DNA from: Paenibacillus sp. YPG26
GTDB lineage: Bacteria; Bacillota; Bacilli; Paenibacillales; Paenibacillaceae
DNA: 64,000 nt
Direction: 5' to 3'
Assembly (NCBI RefSeq): GCF_023704175.1
Contig: NZ_CP084530.1
Span: 182,501-246,500 of the forward strand
The notes beneath the pieces were generated by a model. It was not told the DNA's origin, did no database searches, and saw only the letters and a list, made by a program, of their open reading frames with translations. Numbering within the stretch: the first letter of the stretch is position 1; each line of letters opens with the position of its first letter. Positions 9,713 to 18,132 of this stretch are shown here, in pieces. The translations under genes were made by a program, and so were the position numbers.

Positions 9713-10330
9713 ATGACAACAGCAAACGAGTCAAACGGTGCACGTGCGCGCGAGGCGAGCATCAGCCGGAAGACGAATGAGACGGATATTAAGCTTAATT
9801 TTGCCGTAGACGGAACCGGGGAATCGCGCCTGGAGACAGATGTGCCGTTCCTTAACCACATGCTTGATCTGTTCACGAAGCACGGACAATTCAATCTGGC
9901 GGTCGATGCGAAGGGTGACATCGAAATTGACGATCACCATACCGTAGAGGATATCGGAATCTGTCTGGGTCATACGTTACGTGAAGCCTTAGGCGATAAA
10001 AGAGGCATCAAGCGGTATGCCAGCGTCTTCGTTCCGATGGACGAAGCGCTCGCGCAGGTTGTGATTGATATCAGCAACCGTCCGCACTTCGAGTATCGCG
10101 CGCAGTATCCATCGGCTCAGGTGGGCAGCTTTGACGTGGAGCTGGTGCAGGAGTTCCTGTGGAAGCTGGCGCTGGAAGCGCGGATTACGCTGCATGTTAT
10201 TGTTCACTACGGACAGAACACGCACCATATGATAGAAGCGGTGTTCAAGGCGCTTGGACGCGCGCTGGACGAAGCGACCAGCCTGGACCCGCGCGTGACG
10301 GGCGTACCGTCAACGAAAGGGGTGCTGTAA
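9713..10330 (+). CDS. hisB: Imidazoleglycerol-phosphate dehydratase
   Basis: This is the monofunctional dehydratase converting imidazole-glycerol phosphate to imidazole-acetol phosphate. Both Mn-binding signatures are visible: FLNHMLDLFTKHG with DDHHTVEDIG (~residues 42-80), and H-H-M-I-E-A-V-F-K-A near 165. The phosphatase domain of the enterobacterial fusion is absent; the phosphatase is HisJ at the end of the operon. It starts three bases after the hisD stop. Confidence 0.97.
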   Translation: MTTANESNGARAREASISRKTNETDIKLNFAVDGTGESRLETDVPFLNHMLDLFTKHGQFNLAVDAKGDIEIDDHHTVEDIGICLGHTLREALGDKRGIKRYASVFVPMDEALAQVVIDISNRPHFEYRAQYPSAQVGSFDVELVQEFLWKLALEARITLHVIVHYGQNTHHMIEAVFKALGRALDEATSLDPRVTGVPSTKGVL

Positions 10331-10333
10331 CCC

Positions 10334-10960
10334 GTGACCATCGCTATTGTCGATTATGGAATGGGCAATCTGCACAGTGTGAGCAAAGCTTGCGAGCGCC
10401 TTGGCTTTAGTACGGTGATTACCGGTGACCCTTCGGTTATCATGAATGCCAGCGGTGTGCTATTGCCAGGGGTTGGGGCCTTCGGCGATGCGATGGAGCA
10501 CCTTCGTGAGAGCGGGCTGGATACTGTGGTGCGTGAGGTGGCTTCCAGCGGCAAGCCGCTGCTCGGTATCTGCCTCGGCATGCAGCTCCTCTTCGACACG
10601 AGCGAGGAGCACGGCGATCACCAGGGCCTTGGCTTACTGCCCGGCCGGGTTGTCCGGTTCTTAGGCGGCACCTATAAAGTGCCGCATATGGGCTGGAACA
10701 AGCTCGAGTATACGAATGCCTCGAGCCCGCTTTTTGATGGATTGGAAGAGGGGCACGTCTACTTCGTGCACTCTTATCATGCCCTCCCGGCACGCAAGGA
10801 GGACCTGCTTGCGGTAACGGACTATGAGCAGCCGGTGACCGCGATTGTGGGTCACGGGAATGTGTACGGCATGCAGTTTCACCCGGAGAAGAGCGGAGAG
10901 ATGGGCATGTCGCTGCTCCGCAGCTTCCTTAAGCTTGCCGAGGGAGCGAAGCAGGTCTGA
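10334..10960 (+). CDS. hisH: Imidazole glycerol phosphate synthase, glutaminase subunit
   Basis: HisH is a class I glutamine amidotransferase that supplies ammonia to HisF. The nucleophile Cys is in GICLGMQLLF (~residue 80) and the catalytic His/Glu pair is in GMQFHPEKSG. The GTG start lies three bases after hisB. Its partner hisF is separated from it by hisA and two long gaps. Confidence 0.96.
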   Translation: MTIAIVDYGMGNLHSVSKACERLGFSTVITGDPSVIMNASGVLLPGVGAFGDAMEHLRESGLDTVVREVASSGKPLLGICLGMQLLFDTSEEHGDHQGLGLLPGRVVRFLGGTYKVPHMGWNKLEYTNASSPLFDGLEEGHVYFVHSYHALPARKEDLLAVTDYEQPVTAIVGHGNVYGMQFHPEKSGEMGMSLLRSFLKLAEGAKQV

Positions 10961-11340
10961 TTGCTGATATGAAGGAAGCGGCTTAAGTCCAGGCGGCTTT
11001 GTTCCCAGGCGAGTCTGGGTGGAACAGCATGCAGCGCAGCAGGAATCAGAAGAGTCTATGCACTGCTGTGGAGCTCTTAAGAGCATACAGAGCCGCAGCA
11101 ATTAGGCGACAGCACGCAGCGCAGCATTTTAGGGATGAAGATGAAGCAAGCTTAGCCGCCGCAGGGCGGCTTGCCTGCTTAAGGGCTGGAATGGCTGATA
11201 TCCAGGCTGAGATTGATTGTAGAGTACGACCTTAGATGCCGGGAGGCCGGCCTTAGGCTTCTTATAGGCTGGCTGCGCAGGTTACGGACAAGGCATGAGA
11301 AATAGATGTGTTTAACCATATAGAGCAGGGGGAGAAGTAA
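10961..11340 (+). other. 380-bp structured gap inside the his operon (hisH-hisA)
   Basis: No supported gene is present; a 78-codon open frame at 10999 has no ribosome site. The gap contains a strong hairpin with arms AGCCGCC (11154-11160) and GGCGGCT (11165-11171). This can extend imperfectly from about 11146 to 11180 and has no T run. There is also a CCCAG/CTGGG pair near 11006-11020. Neighbouring his genes are separated by a few bases, so the gap is unusual. Confidence 0.5.
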
Positions 11341-12075
11341 ATGTCTTCTTTTATCATTTATCCGGCTATTGATATCCGGGATGGCAAGTGTGTACGTCTG
11401 GTGCAGGGGGATTATGCCCGTGAGACGATCTATAACGACAATCCGGTAGAGGTTGCCAAGTCCTGGGAGGTTCAGGGCGGGGAATTCATCCACCTGGTGG
11501 ATCTGGATGGGGCAAAAGCCGGGCATCCGGTGAATGACAAGCTGATCGGCGAGATCGCCCGCAGTGTGCAGGTTCCTGTGCAGGTAGGGGGCGGAATTCG
11601 TACATTAGCCGACGTGGAACGCCTGCTGGGTCTTGGCGTGAGCCGTCTGATTCTTGGAACTGCGGCGATTGAAGACCGTGAGTTCACGGAAAGCGTGCTC
11701 GGACAGTATGGAGACAAGGTCGCCATTGGAATTGACGCCCGTAATGGCTTCGTAGCTACACGCGGCTGGCTTGAGACCTCTGAGGTTCAGGCTGAGGTGC
11801 TGGCGAAGGAATTGGCGGCAAAAGGTGCCGAGACGTTCATCTTCACCGATATCTCCCGGGACGGCATGATGCAGGGGCCGAATGTAGAAGCGATCCGCGC
11901 GCTTGCTGAGGCATCCGGCCGAACGGTAATCGCCTCAGGCGGCGTCACTGTACAGGAAGATCTGATTAAGCTGGCGGCTCATGCAGATCAGGGCGTAGGC
12001 GGAGCGATTGTCGGCAAGGCTCTGTACACCGGCAGCGTGGATCTGGCCAAAGCCATCCAGGCACTGAAATCCTAA
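11341..12075 (+). CDS. hisA: Phosphoribosylformimino-5-aminoimidazole carboxamide ribotide isomerase
   Basis: HisA is a TIM-barrel isomerase acting on ProFAR. The barrel start A-I-D-I-R-D-G-K-C-V-R-L-V-Q-G carries the catalytic Asp, and the second Asp is in TDISRDGMMQGPN. Phosphate-binding GGGIRT and ASGGV are visible. The ATG at 11341 follows AGGGGGAG. The length of 244 aa is normal. Confidence 0.96.
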   Translation: MSSFIIYPAIDIRDGKCVRLVQGDYARETIYNDNPVEVAKSWEVQGGEFIHLVDLDGAKAGHPVNDKLIGEIARSVQVPVQVGGGIRTLADVERLLGLGVSRLILGTAAIEDREFTESVLGQYGDKVAIGIDARNGFVATRGWLETSEVQAEVLAKELAAKGAETFIFTDISRDGMMQGPNVEAIRALAEASGRTVIASGGVTVQEDLIKLAAHADQGVGGAIVGKALYTGSVDLAKAIQALKS

Positions 12076-12081
12076 CTATTA

Positions 12082-12137
12082 GGCGTATATACAGTATGAA
12101 AAAGGCCGTTCACTGGAGCACAGGCTGTATATACGCC
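12082..12137 (+). repeat. 13-bp perfect inverted repeat between hisA and hisF
   Basis: GGCGTATATACAG (12082-12094) and CTGTATATACGCC (12125-12137) are perfectly complementary across a 30-base loop. As RNA this would be a stable stem at the 3' end of the hisA transcript. It is not followed by a T run, so its role may be mRNA 3'-end protection or regulation. Confidence 0.8.
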
Positions 12138-12141
12138 GCGT

Positions 12142-12184
12142 AAGAACAAGGAACAAAATAACTGGTTCGCCTTGGTTCTTTTGA
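12142..12184 (+). terminator. Possible terminator or attenuator between hisA and hisF
   Basis: AAGAACAAGG pairs with CCTTGGTTCTT with one bulged base across an 18-base loop and is followed by a short TT(T)G run. It is weaker than the window's other terminators, so read-through is likely. Confidence 0.4.
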
Positions 12185-12211
12185 CTATGCTGTAATTTGA
12201 ATTTATATGAT
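12181..12211 (+). promoter_or_regulatory. Candidate internal promoter for hisF-hisIE-hisJ
   Basis: TTGACT (12181-12186) lies 17 bases from TATATG (12204-12209), or 19 from TATGAT (12206-12211). It directly follows the possible terminator. Together they suggest that the last three genes can be transcribed separately. Confidence 0.45.
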
Positions 12212-12259
12212 ACCTAAGGGGCCTGAACTATCAGGCCTCAGAGGAAAGGAAGAGAAGTA

Positions 12260-13018
12260 ATGCTTACTAAGCGGATTATACCTTGTCTGGATGTGAAGGA
12301 CGGACGGGTAGTGAAGGGCGTTAATTTTGTGAACCTCCGGGATGCTGGAGATCCGGTAGAGCTCGCGGCGCTGTATGACCGGGAAGGTGCCGATGAGCTT
12401 GTGTTCCTGGACATCTCCGCTTCGAATGAAGGCCGGGCCACGATGATTGAAGTCGTTCGGCAGACTGCGGGCGAGATCTCGATCCCATTCACTGTGGGCG
12501 GCGGGATCTCCCATGTCGATGATATGAAGCGTATTCTTCGTGCGGGCGCGGACAAGATTGGCATTAACACGGCGGCAATCGTGAATCCGGCTCTGATCTC
12601 GGAGGGAGCGCGCCGCTTCGGTTCCCAGTGTATTGTTGTGGCTGTAGACGCCAAGTACAATGAGGCTTGGGGAGAATGGGAAGTGTACACGCACGGCGGG
12701 CGCAAGTCAACGGGTATCCGCGCACTGGAATGGGTGAAGGTTGCTGAGCTGCGCGGTGCAGGTGAAATTCTGCTGACCAGTATGGATGCGGACGGAACAA
12801 AGGACGGATTCGATCTGCCCCTCACCCAGGCGGTAAGCAGCCTGATCGGGATTCCGGTGATTGCCTCAGGCGGAGCCGGGAACAAAGAGCATTTCTATGA
12901 TGTATTTACTGAAGGCAAGGCGGATGCTGCGCTTGCGGCTACGATTTTTCATTATAAGGAAATTGCTGTTCAGGATTTGAAGACAGATTTGAAAGTTAGA
13001 GGGGTGGAGATACGATGA
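12260..13018 (+). CDS. hisF: Imidazole glycerol phosphate synthase, cyclase subunit
   Basis: HisF uses HisH-derived ammonia to close the imidazole ring and release AICAR. The TIM-barrel catalytic residues are visible in [13 protein letters not shown] (Asp ~11) and [11 protein letters not shown] (Asp ~130). Phosphate loops GGGIS and ASGGAG are present. The stop overlaps the hisIE start by four bases (ATGA). Confidence 0.96.
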   Translation: MLTKRIIPCLDVKDGRVVKGVNFVNLRDAGDPVELAALYDREGADELVFLDISASNEGRATMIEVVRQTAGEISIPFTVGGGISHVDDMKRILRAGADKIGINTAAIVNPALISEGARRFGSQCIVVAVDAKYNEAWGEWEVYTHGGRKSTGIRALEWVKVAELRGAGEILLTSMDADGTKDGFDLPLTQAVSSLIGIPVIASGGAGNKEHFYDVFTEGKADAALAATIFHYKEIAVQDLKTDLKVRGVEIR

Positions 13019-13713
13019 GTCAATCTTTAGAACAACGGCTTCCTCTTGCCAAACTGCAAGAAGTGATCAAATGGGATGCCCAAGGGCTCGTGCCTGCTGT
13101 AGTGCAGGATGCGGACAGCAAAGATGTGCTTATGGTGGCGTACATGAACAGCGAATCACTCCAGAAGTCGATCGTAACGGGAGATACCTGGTTCTGGAGC
13201 CGCTCCCGCGAAGAGCTGTGGCACAAAGGTGCAACTTCAGGCAACACCCAGCGCATTACGGATCTTCGTTATGATTGTGACGGAGATACTCTACTTGTTC
13301 TGGTGAGACGCAGCGGACCAGCCTGCCATACGGGAGAGGATAACTGCTTCTATCGTTCGGCAGCCGGTGTGCAGAGCGCAGATGACGCTGTGGTCTCCAC
13401 TGCTGCCTCCGCCAGCCGCTTCGAGGTGCTTGGTGAATTGGAGCAGATCATCAAGGACCGCCATGAGGAACGTCCAGAAGGCGCATATACTACGTATTTG
13501 TTCGAGAAGGGCATTGATAAGATTCTGAAAAAAGTCGGCGAAGAGGCCGCCGAAGCTATCATTGCCGCCAAGAATGGCGATAATGATGAGCTTCGTCTTG
13601 AAGTCAGCGATCTAATCTACCATTTACTCGTACTGCTGCGGGAGCGGAACCTTCCGCTGGACGATATTATGAGCGAGCTGGATCGCCGTCACGAGCGTCC
13701 ACGCCGCGACTAG
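13015..13713 (+). CDS. hisIE: Bifunctional phosphoribosyl-AMP cyclohydrolase/phosphoribosyl-ATP pyrophosphatase
   Basis: This fusion enzyme performs steps 2 and 3 of the pathway. The N-terminal HisI domain (~15-125) has the metal-binding D-C-D-G-D and [10 protein letters not shown] motifs. A ~20-residue Ala/Ser linker follows. The C-terminal HisE domain (~140-232) has the helical [15 protein letters not shown] and E-V-S-D-L-I-Y-H motifs. The order and length are those of the usual HisIE fusion. Confidence 0.96.
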   Translation: MSQSLEQRLPLAKLQEVIKWDAQGLVPAVVQDADSKDVLMVAYMNSESLQKSIVTGDTWFWSRSREELWHKGATSGNTQRITDLRYDCDGDTLLVLVRRSGPACHTGEDNCFYRSAAGVQSADDAVVSTAASASRFEVLGELEQIIKDRHEERPEGAYTTYLFEKGIDKILKKVGEEAAEAIIAAKNGDNDELRLEVSDLIYHLLVLLRERNLPLDDIMSELDRRHERPRRD

Positions 13714-13730
13714 AGCGGGAGGAAAGCGCC

Positions 13731-14555
13731 GTGCTGATTGATTATCATACCCATCATGTCCGCTGCGGACATGCCGTGGGCGAGCTAGAGGAATATGTGC
13801 AGCGGGGCATAGAGATCGGCTTGTCCCAGCTCGGGCTCTCCGACCATATGCCGCTTCTGCATGTGAACCCTGCCGAGTATTACCCTGAGATGGCCATGGC
13901 TATGGAGGAGCTTCCCCGCTATGTGGAGGAATGCTTCCTGCTCAAGGAGAAGTACCGGGGGCAGATTGAGGTGCGTGTTGGCCTGGAAGGCGACTATATC
14001 GAAGGTTGGGAAGCCGACATTGAGCAGATTGTGAATGCTTACCCATGGGATTATGTGATCGGATCGGTTCATTTTCTCGGGGAATGGGACATCTCAGACT
14101 TCCGTCAGACACATAACTGGGATGGCAAGGACATCTTGTCCGTGTACAGACAGTATTATGATGCTGTACAGAAGGCCGCCCGAACCGGGTTCTACGATAT
14201 TATGGGGCATCTTGATGTGATCAAGCGGTTCGGATACAAGCCGGCACCTGAGCTGGAGAATGAAGTGATTCAGCTGGAGAATGCGGCACTGGAAGCTGTT
14301 CGTGAAGCAGGCGTGGCCATGGAGCTTAATGCTTCAGGGCTGGCTAAAGCCTGTGCCGAGATGTTCCCCAGCCGACGCATGCTTGAACGCGCCTATGCAG
14401 CGGGAATTCCGCTGACTGTGGGCTCGGATGCCCATGATCCGAAGAAGCTGAGCGAGAATCTGGATCAAGCCCGCAGGACGCTGTATGAAGTTGGATTCCG
14501 TGAGCTGGCGACCTTTGAAGGCCGCCGCAGAACGATGATTCCGCTGGAGATATAA
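13731..14555 (+). CDS. hisJ: Histidinol-phosphatase, PHP family
   Basis: HisJ removes phosphate from histidinol phosphate. The PHP metal-binding motif D-Y-H-T-H-H plus C-G-H-A is at the N-terminus; further ligands are G-L-E-G-D-Y, S-V-H-F-L and GSDAHDP near the C-terminus. The GTG at 13731 follows GGGAGG. It completes the pathway in place of the HisB phosphatase domain; no histidinol-phosphate aminotransferase gene is in the window. A terminator follows. Confidence 0.9.
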   Translation: MLIDYHTHHVRCGHAVGELEEYVQRGIEIGLSQLGLSDHMPLLHVNPAEYYPEMAMAMEELPRYVEECFLLKEKYRGQIEVRVGLEGDYIEGWEADIEQIVNAYPWDYVIGSVHFLGEWDISDFRQTHNWDGKDILSVYRQYYDAVQKAARTGFYDIMGHLDVIKRFGYKPAPELENEVIQLENAALEAVREAGVAMELNASGLAKACAEMFPSRRMLERAYAAGIPLTVGSDAHDPKKLSENLDQARRTLYEVGFRELATFEGRRRTMIPLEI

Positions 14556-14578
14556 TTACGATAAGAACAGGTTATGAG

Positions 14579-14634
14579 CCGCGCTGGAAAGAATGCAATC
14601 CTGAATAGGGTCATTCTCGCCAGCGCGGTTTTTT
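14579..14634 (+). terminator. Terminator of the his operon
   Basis: CCGCGCTGG (14579-14587) and CCAGCGCGG (14620-14628) form a perfect 9-bp stem followed by six T. Confidence 0.85.
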
Positions 14635-14770
14635 ATGGACTGGTAGTGTAATAGAGAGGACTGCTTATTTCGGGCAGTTCGACTTTAGCCATAGCCTTAG
14701 CTAGTTCAGCGCTCCGGGGGTTCTCGGTGAAAGTATACTGGATGGGTAGACATTAATACTTCAGTAAATT

Positions 14771-14873
14771 CACTTGAGTTGCAGTGAAGTGCAGTGAAGT
14801 GCAGTGAAGTGCAGTGAAGTGAATTACAGTGAGCTACAGTGAGCTACAGTGAGCTACAGTGAATTACAGTGAG
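14771..14873 (+). repeat. Tandem repeats with 10-bp period
   Basis: Four exact GCAGTGAAGT units (14781-14820) run into a second set built from GAATTACAGT and GAGCTACAGT (14821-14870). All ten or so units share the CAGTGA word in phase. The 387-bp space 14556-14942 otherwise holds the his terminator and no gene. Confidence 0.9.
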
Positions 14874-14942
14874 GTTAAAGTGAAAATACAGTTGCAGTTA
14901 TGTAGGTTCGAGCTTGCGCACAGCGAAATGGGGGCTTAAATC

Positions 14943-15389
14943 ATGTCACGCAGAATGATCAGGGAGATCAAACTAACCGATTATCATGATATTTATGAAC
15001 TGAACCAGATCTTTAACCCGAATCTAGCTGCTTTTTCCAAAGAGAAAGTTAAGGAGAAGATTGAGAATATTACGAACAATACCAAAGATATAATCCTTGT
15101 ATGTGAAGAGAATGGCGAAGTGATTGGCTATATTCACGGAAGTCCGTATGAATTGCTGTTCGCGGAACCCTTGGTGAATGTCCTTGGATTCGTGGTTAGA
15201 GAGAACAATCGCAATCAGGGGATAGGCGGTATGCTGATGGAGCGTCTTGAACAATGGGCGCGGGACTGTGGCTCTTCTGGGATCAAGCTGTTATCCCACC
15301 CCAGCCGGGTTCAGGCTCACAGGTTCTATGAGCGCCGGGGGTTCATATTTACCAAAGACCAGAAAAACTTCGTCAAATATTTCAAGTAA
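14943..15389 (+). CDS. GNAT family N-acetyltransferase
   Basis: A 148-aa acetyl-CoA-dependent acyltransferase. The acetyl-CoA loop (motif A) is visible as V-R-E-N-N-R-N-Q-G-I-G-G-M-L-M (~80-96), followed by A-H-R-F-Y-E-R-R-G-F near the C-terminus. The ATG at 14943 follows a GGGGG site. The substrate cannot be read from sequence. The DNA is more AT-rich than in the his genes, so acquisition is possible. Confidence 0.85.
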   Translation: MSRRMIREIKLTDYHDIYELNQIFNPNLAAFSKEKVKEKIENITNNTKDIILVCEENGEVIGYIHGSPYELLFAEPLVNVLGFVVRENNRNQGIGGMLMERLEQWARDCGSSGIKLLSHPSRVQAHRFYERRGFIFTKDQKNFVKYFK

Positions 15390-15394
15390 CATCG

Positions 15395-15784
15395 CTACAC
15401 CGAGATCCCAATCCACACTAGAACAGATACGATGGATAGGCCAAGCCATCCGGGATGCTTCCCTTTGGTACCGATTAAGACCAAGACCGCGCATACAAGC
15501 ATAGAGGCTGCAATGGTGTGTTCAAGGACGGTGTATTGACCATCAGATACGGACTGCCGTGACAGCCAGAACAGGATATAGGCCATGGCCCATCCGAAAG
15601 CCGTCAGCGCATGCCAGCTGGCCCACAGGATGCGCACGTTCGATTCACTTAACAGGCTCCCTCCATTTGTCGGGATCGTCTTACCCTGTCTTAACTTGCG
15701 AAAAATTAAAACCTCGCCTAGCACCGTGTGAACGAGCCCCACGACAAAGGCTAGAATAGAAGCACTTAACAGGTATCCGTTCAT
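15395..15784 (-). CDS. Small integral membrane protein, unknown function
   Basis: 129 aa with four predicted hydrophobic helices (~5-27, 50-70, 85-105, 110-128). A basic loop after helix 1 contains R-K-L-R-Q-G-K. The ATG is preceded by AGGAGG, so it is likely a real gene. I recognise no family motif. It is convergent with the GNAT gene, with only five bases between the stops. Confidence 0.65.
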   Translation of the reverse strand: MNGYLLSASILAFVVGLVHTVLGEVLIFRKLRQGKTIPTNGGSLLSESNVRILWASWHALTAFGWAMAYILFWLSRQSVSDGQYTVLEHTIAASMLVCAVLVLIGTKGKHPGWLGLSIVSVLVWIGISV

Positions 15785-15961
15785 GAGTTATCTCCTCCTA
15801 TTTATTCAGGTTTGTTTGCTGATAGTCCTGTTATCCAACATACCTCATTTCACTTCTCCTGAATATAGGTCCTGTATAGACCGGCTGTAATCATGCGGCA
15901 AAGTCCTTCTTCCAATCCCTGCCTGTAATCATGTAAAATAGTTCCACAAGGGAGTGGATTC

Positions 15962-16810
15962 ATGGTGAAGATCAAGGTACTGATTGCGGACGATAACTCG
16001 TTCATCCGGGAAGGCATGCGGATTATTCTGACTACGTTCGGGGACTTTGAAGTGGTTGCCACAGTGGGGGATGGCCAAGAGGCTGTAGACTACTGCAAAG
16101 CTCATGAGGTGGATATTGCGCTGCTGGATGTGCGAATGCCCAACATGAATGGAGTCGAGGCTACACGCCGGCTGACAGAAGAGACGAAGACGCGTCCTTT
16201 GATCCTGACTACATTTGATGATGATGAATACATACTGGATGCCATTCGCTATGGGGCGAAGGGTTATCTGCTCAAGAATAATGATCCCGAGCGGATTCGG
16301 GACGCGATCAAGAGTGTGCACAGCGGTAATAATGTGCTGCAGGATGTGGTGCTCGACAAGCTGAAGTCGTCGATGGACCTGCTGCGGCCAGAGAAAGAGA
16401 GACAGGCCGCCGGGGGACCCCAGACGGAAGCGCGGGCTGCCGGGAGTGCCCAGACGGGATCACGGGTCTCTGGAGACCTTCAGGCGGAAGCCGCTGCCGA
16501 GGCTCATCAGACGGGAGAGGCGCCCTTGAGCGGGAGGGGTTCTGCGCCGGCACTAGCATCGCCATCGCGCGTGAATGAATCAGGATCGCACGCGGGTGGG
16601 GCGCTGCCGTTCGACCGGAGTCCTTTTACCGATAGAGAGCTGGATGTGATGTCCAAGGTAGCTCAAGGCTTATCGAATAAGGAGATATCCAAGGAGCTGT
16701 TCATCTCCGAGGGGACAACGGCGAATTATATTACTTCAATTCTGAACAAGACTGCGCTGGAGCACAGAACCCAGATTGCCATCTATTACTTGACGGGCAG
16801 GGTCCGCTAG
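15962..16810 (+). CDS. NarL/FixJ-type response regulator with a long low-complexity linker
   Basis: A receiver domain (1-~120) has acidic D10/D11, phospho-acceptor D56 in L-L-D-V-R-M-P and K in G-Y-L-L-K. A LuxR-type HTH (~215-282) contains F-T-D-R-E-L-D-V-M and L-S-N-K-E-I-S-K-E-L. Between them is an Ala/Gly/Gln/Ser-rich linker of about 70 residues, where most relatives have 15-25. The linker DNA carries decayed 30-bp repeats. It is followed 19 bases later by its probable kinase, then by an ABC-2 exporter that may be its target. Confidence 0.92.
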   Translation: MVKIKVLIADDNSFIREGMRIILTTFGDFEVVATVGDGQEAVDYCKAHEVDIALLDVRMPNMNGVEATRRLTEETKTRPLILTTFDDDEYILDAIRYGAKGYLLKNNDPERIRDAIKSVHSGNNVLQDVVLDKLKSSMDLLRPEKERQAAGGPQTEARAAGSAQTGSRVSGDLQAEAAAEAHQTGEAPLSGRGSAPALASPSRVNESGSHAGGALPFDRSPFTDRELDVMSKVAQGLSNKEISKELFISEGTTANYITSILNKTALEHRTQIAIYYLTGRVR

Positions 16811-16829
16811 GCTGGGAAGGTTGTGATTC

Positions 16830-17957
16830 ATGATGGAGCAGTGGACCGTCGGCAACAAGACGATTGTCCTGTTCTTTGTTATTTATGTGGCGTATTTCGG
16901 AACACCAACCCCTTCGCTATGGCTTATTCTGTATTTCTTGCTGTATCTGTCCATGAATCTGCTGCTGCATACAGTTGGGCACAGGCGGTACAAGCAGGGG
17001 ATTATTCTGGTCATCCTCGCAGGTATTGTCTGGTGCTCGGTGCACGCGGATGTGCATTTCCTGCTTCTGCTTCCTTTCAGCATATATGAACTGGCCTCCT
17101 TCTACATACGCCGGAATATCTTCGTGCTTCCCGTAGTCCTGCTCCCGGCCATATTTCTTAGAGATTATGTCCTTATTGGTCTGTATATGTTCGTTGCGGT
17201 GCTCAGCTGCTTCAACTACATACGCATCCGTTATTATATGAATCTGGTGAATCAGCTGGAGGATCAGGCTGAGCTGCAGCGGACGGATCGGCAGCGGCTG
17301 GCGAGGATGCTGAGTGAGAATCAGGAGTTCCTCCGCACGTCGGAGTATACCACCAAGCTGGAGGAGAGGAACCGGCTCTCGCAGACGATTCACGACGGGA
17401 TTGGACACGCTATGACCGGTGCGCTCATTCAGATGGAGGCGGCCAAGCGGCTGATCCGCTCTGATCCGGACAAGGCGGAAGAGCTGATCCAGAACGCAAT
17501 TGGAATATCCTCCGAGGGGATTGAAGAGATCCGGCTCACCCTCAAAAATATAAAGCCGCCCACCGAGCAGCTGGGATTCAGCAGACTCAAGACTGCTGTC
17601 GAGAGCTTTAGTGCGCGTTCGGACCTTCATATCACCCTGGTTCATGAGGGGAACATGGGAGTGATAACTCCGCTGCAGTGGCGAATTATACAGGGTAATG
17701 TCACAGAGGCGCTCACCAATACAGCCAAGTATGCGCAGGCAACCGCCGTACATGTGGAGGTCCGGGTGCTGAACCGGCTGATTAAAGTGGTCGTCTCGGA
17801 TAATGGGCGGGGCAACCTGAAGATTGTAAAAGGGCTTGGGCTGATCGGGATGGAAGAGCGGACCGCCGCCGTTCAGGGTACGGTCATTGCCGACGGTACC
17901 AAAGGCTTCAGTGTGACCACACTGCTGCCATTGGAACAGGCAGGTTCTGTTACATGA
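16830..17957 (+). CDS. Sensor histidine kinase, HisKA_3 type (NarX/LiaS/DesK-like)
   Basis: A membrane part of about five helices (~10-135) is followed by a short coiled coil (~140-180). The HisKA_3 phospho-acceptor H188 is in T-I-H-D-G-I-G-H. A C-terminal HATPase domain has N-T-A-K-Y-A-Q-A (N box) and D-N-G-R-G (G1). It lacks a large extracytoplasmic sensor, so it probably senses membrane state or the neighbouring exporter. It pairs with the response regulator immediately upstream. Confidence 0.92.
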   Translation: MMEQWTVGNKTIVLFFVIYVAYFGTPTPSLWLILYFLLYLSMNLLLHTVGHRRYKQGIILVILAGIVWCSVHADVHFLLLLPFSIYELASFYIRRNIFVLPVVLLPAIFLRDYVLIGLYMFVAVLSCFNYIRIRYYMNLVNQLEDQAELQRTDRQRLARMLSENQEFLRTSEYTTKLEERNRLSQTIHDGIGHAMTGALIQMEAAKRLIRSDPDKAEELIQNAIGISSEGIEEIRLTLKNIKPPTEQLGFSRLKTAVESFSARSDLHITLVHEGNMGVITPLQWRIIQGNVTEALTNTAKYAQATAVHVEVRVLNRLIKVVVSDNGRGNLKIVKGLGLIGMEERTAAVQGTVIADGTKGFSVTTLLPLEQAGSVT

Positions 17958-18031
17958 GACCCGGCACATGAGAATTCTCATGCTTAAGCGGGATTAGCCC
18001 AATCACCATAGACATGAACTTTCTCATATCC

Positions 18032-18074
18032 AAAGGATGAACTTATGCACTGACATAAGGGCATCCTTTTTCTT
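18032..18074 (+). terminator. Terminator after the two-component genes
   Basis: AAAGGATG pairs with CATCCTTT, and inside it CTTATG pairs with CATAAG, separated by two-base internal loops. A T-rich run follows. Confidence 0.7.
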
Positions 18075-18132
18075 TATGATAGAGCCAGGAAGAACGGATG
18101 AGACACCTTCAAATTCTAAGGAGTGAACGGAA

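Noticed and set aside
10999..11235. 78-codon frame in the hisH-hisA gap
   Set aside because: No ribosome site, atypical composition, and the DNA is dominated by hairpins.
14771..14873. Plasmid-type iteron origin
   Set aside because: Ten-base units are short for iterons, and no replication initiator or AT-rich unwinding region is next to them.
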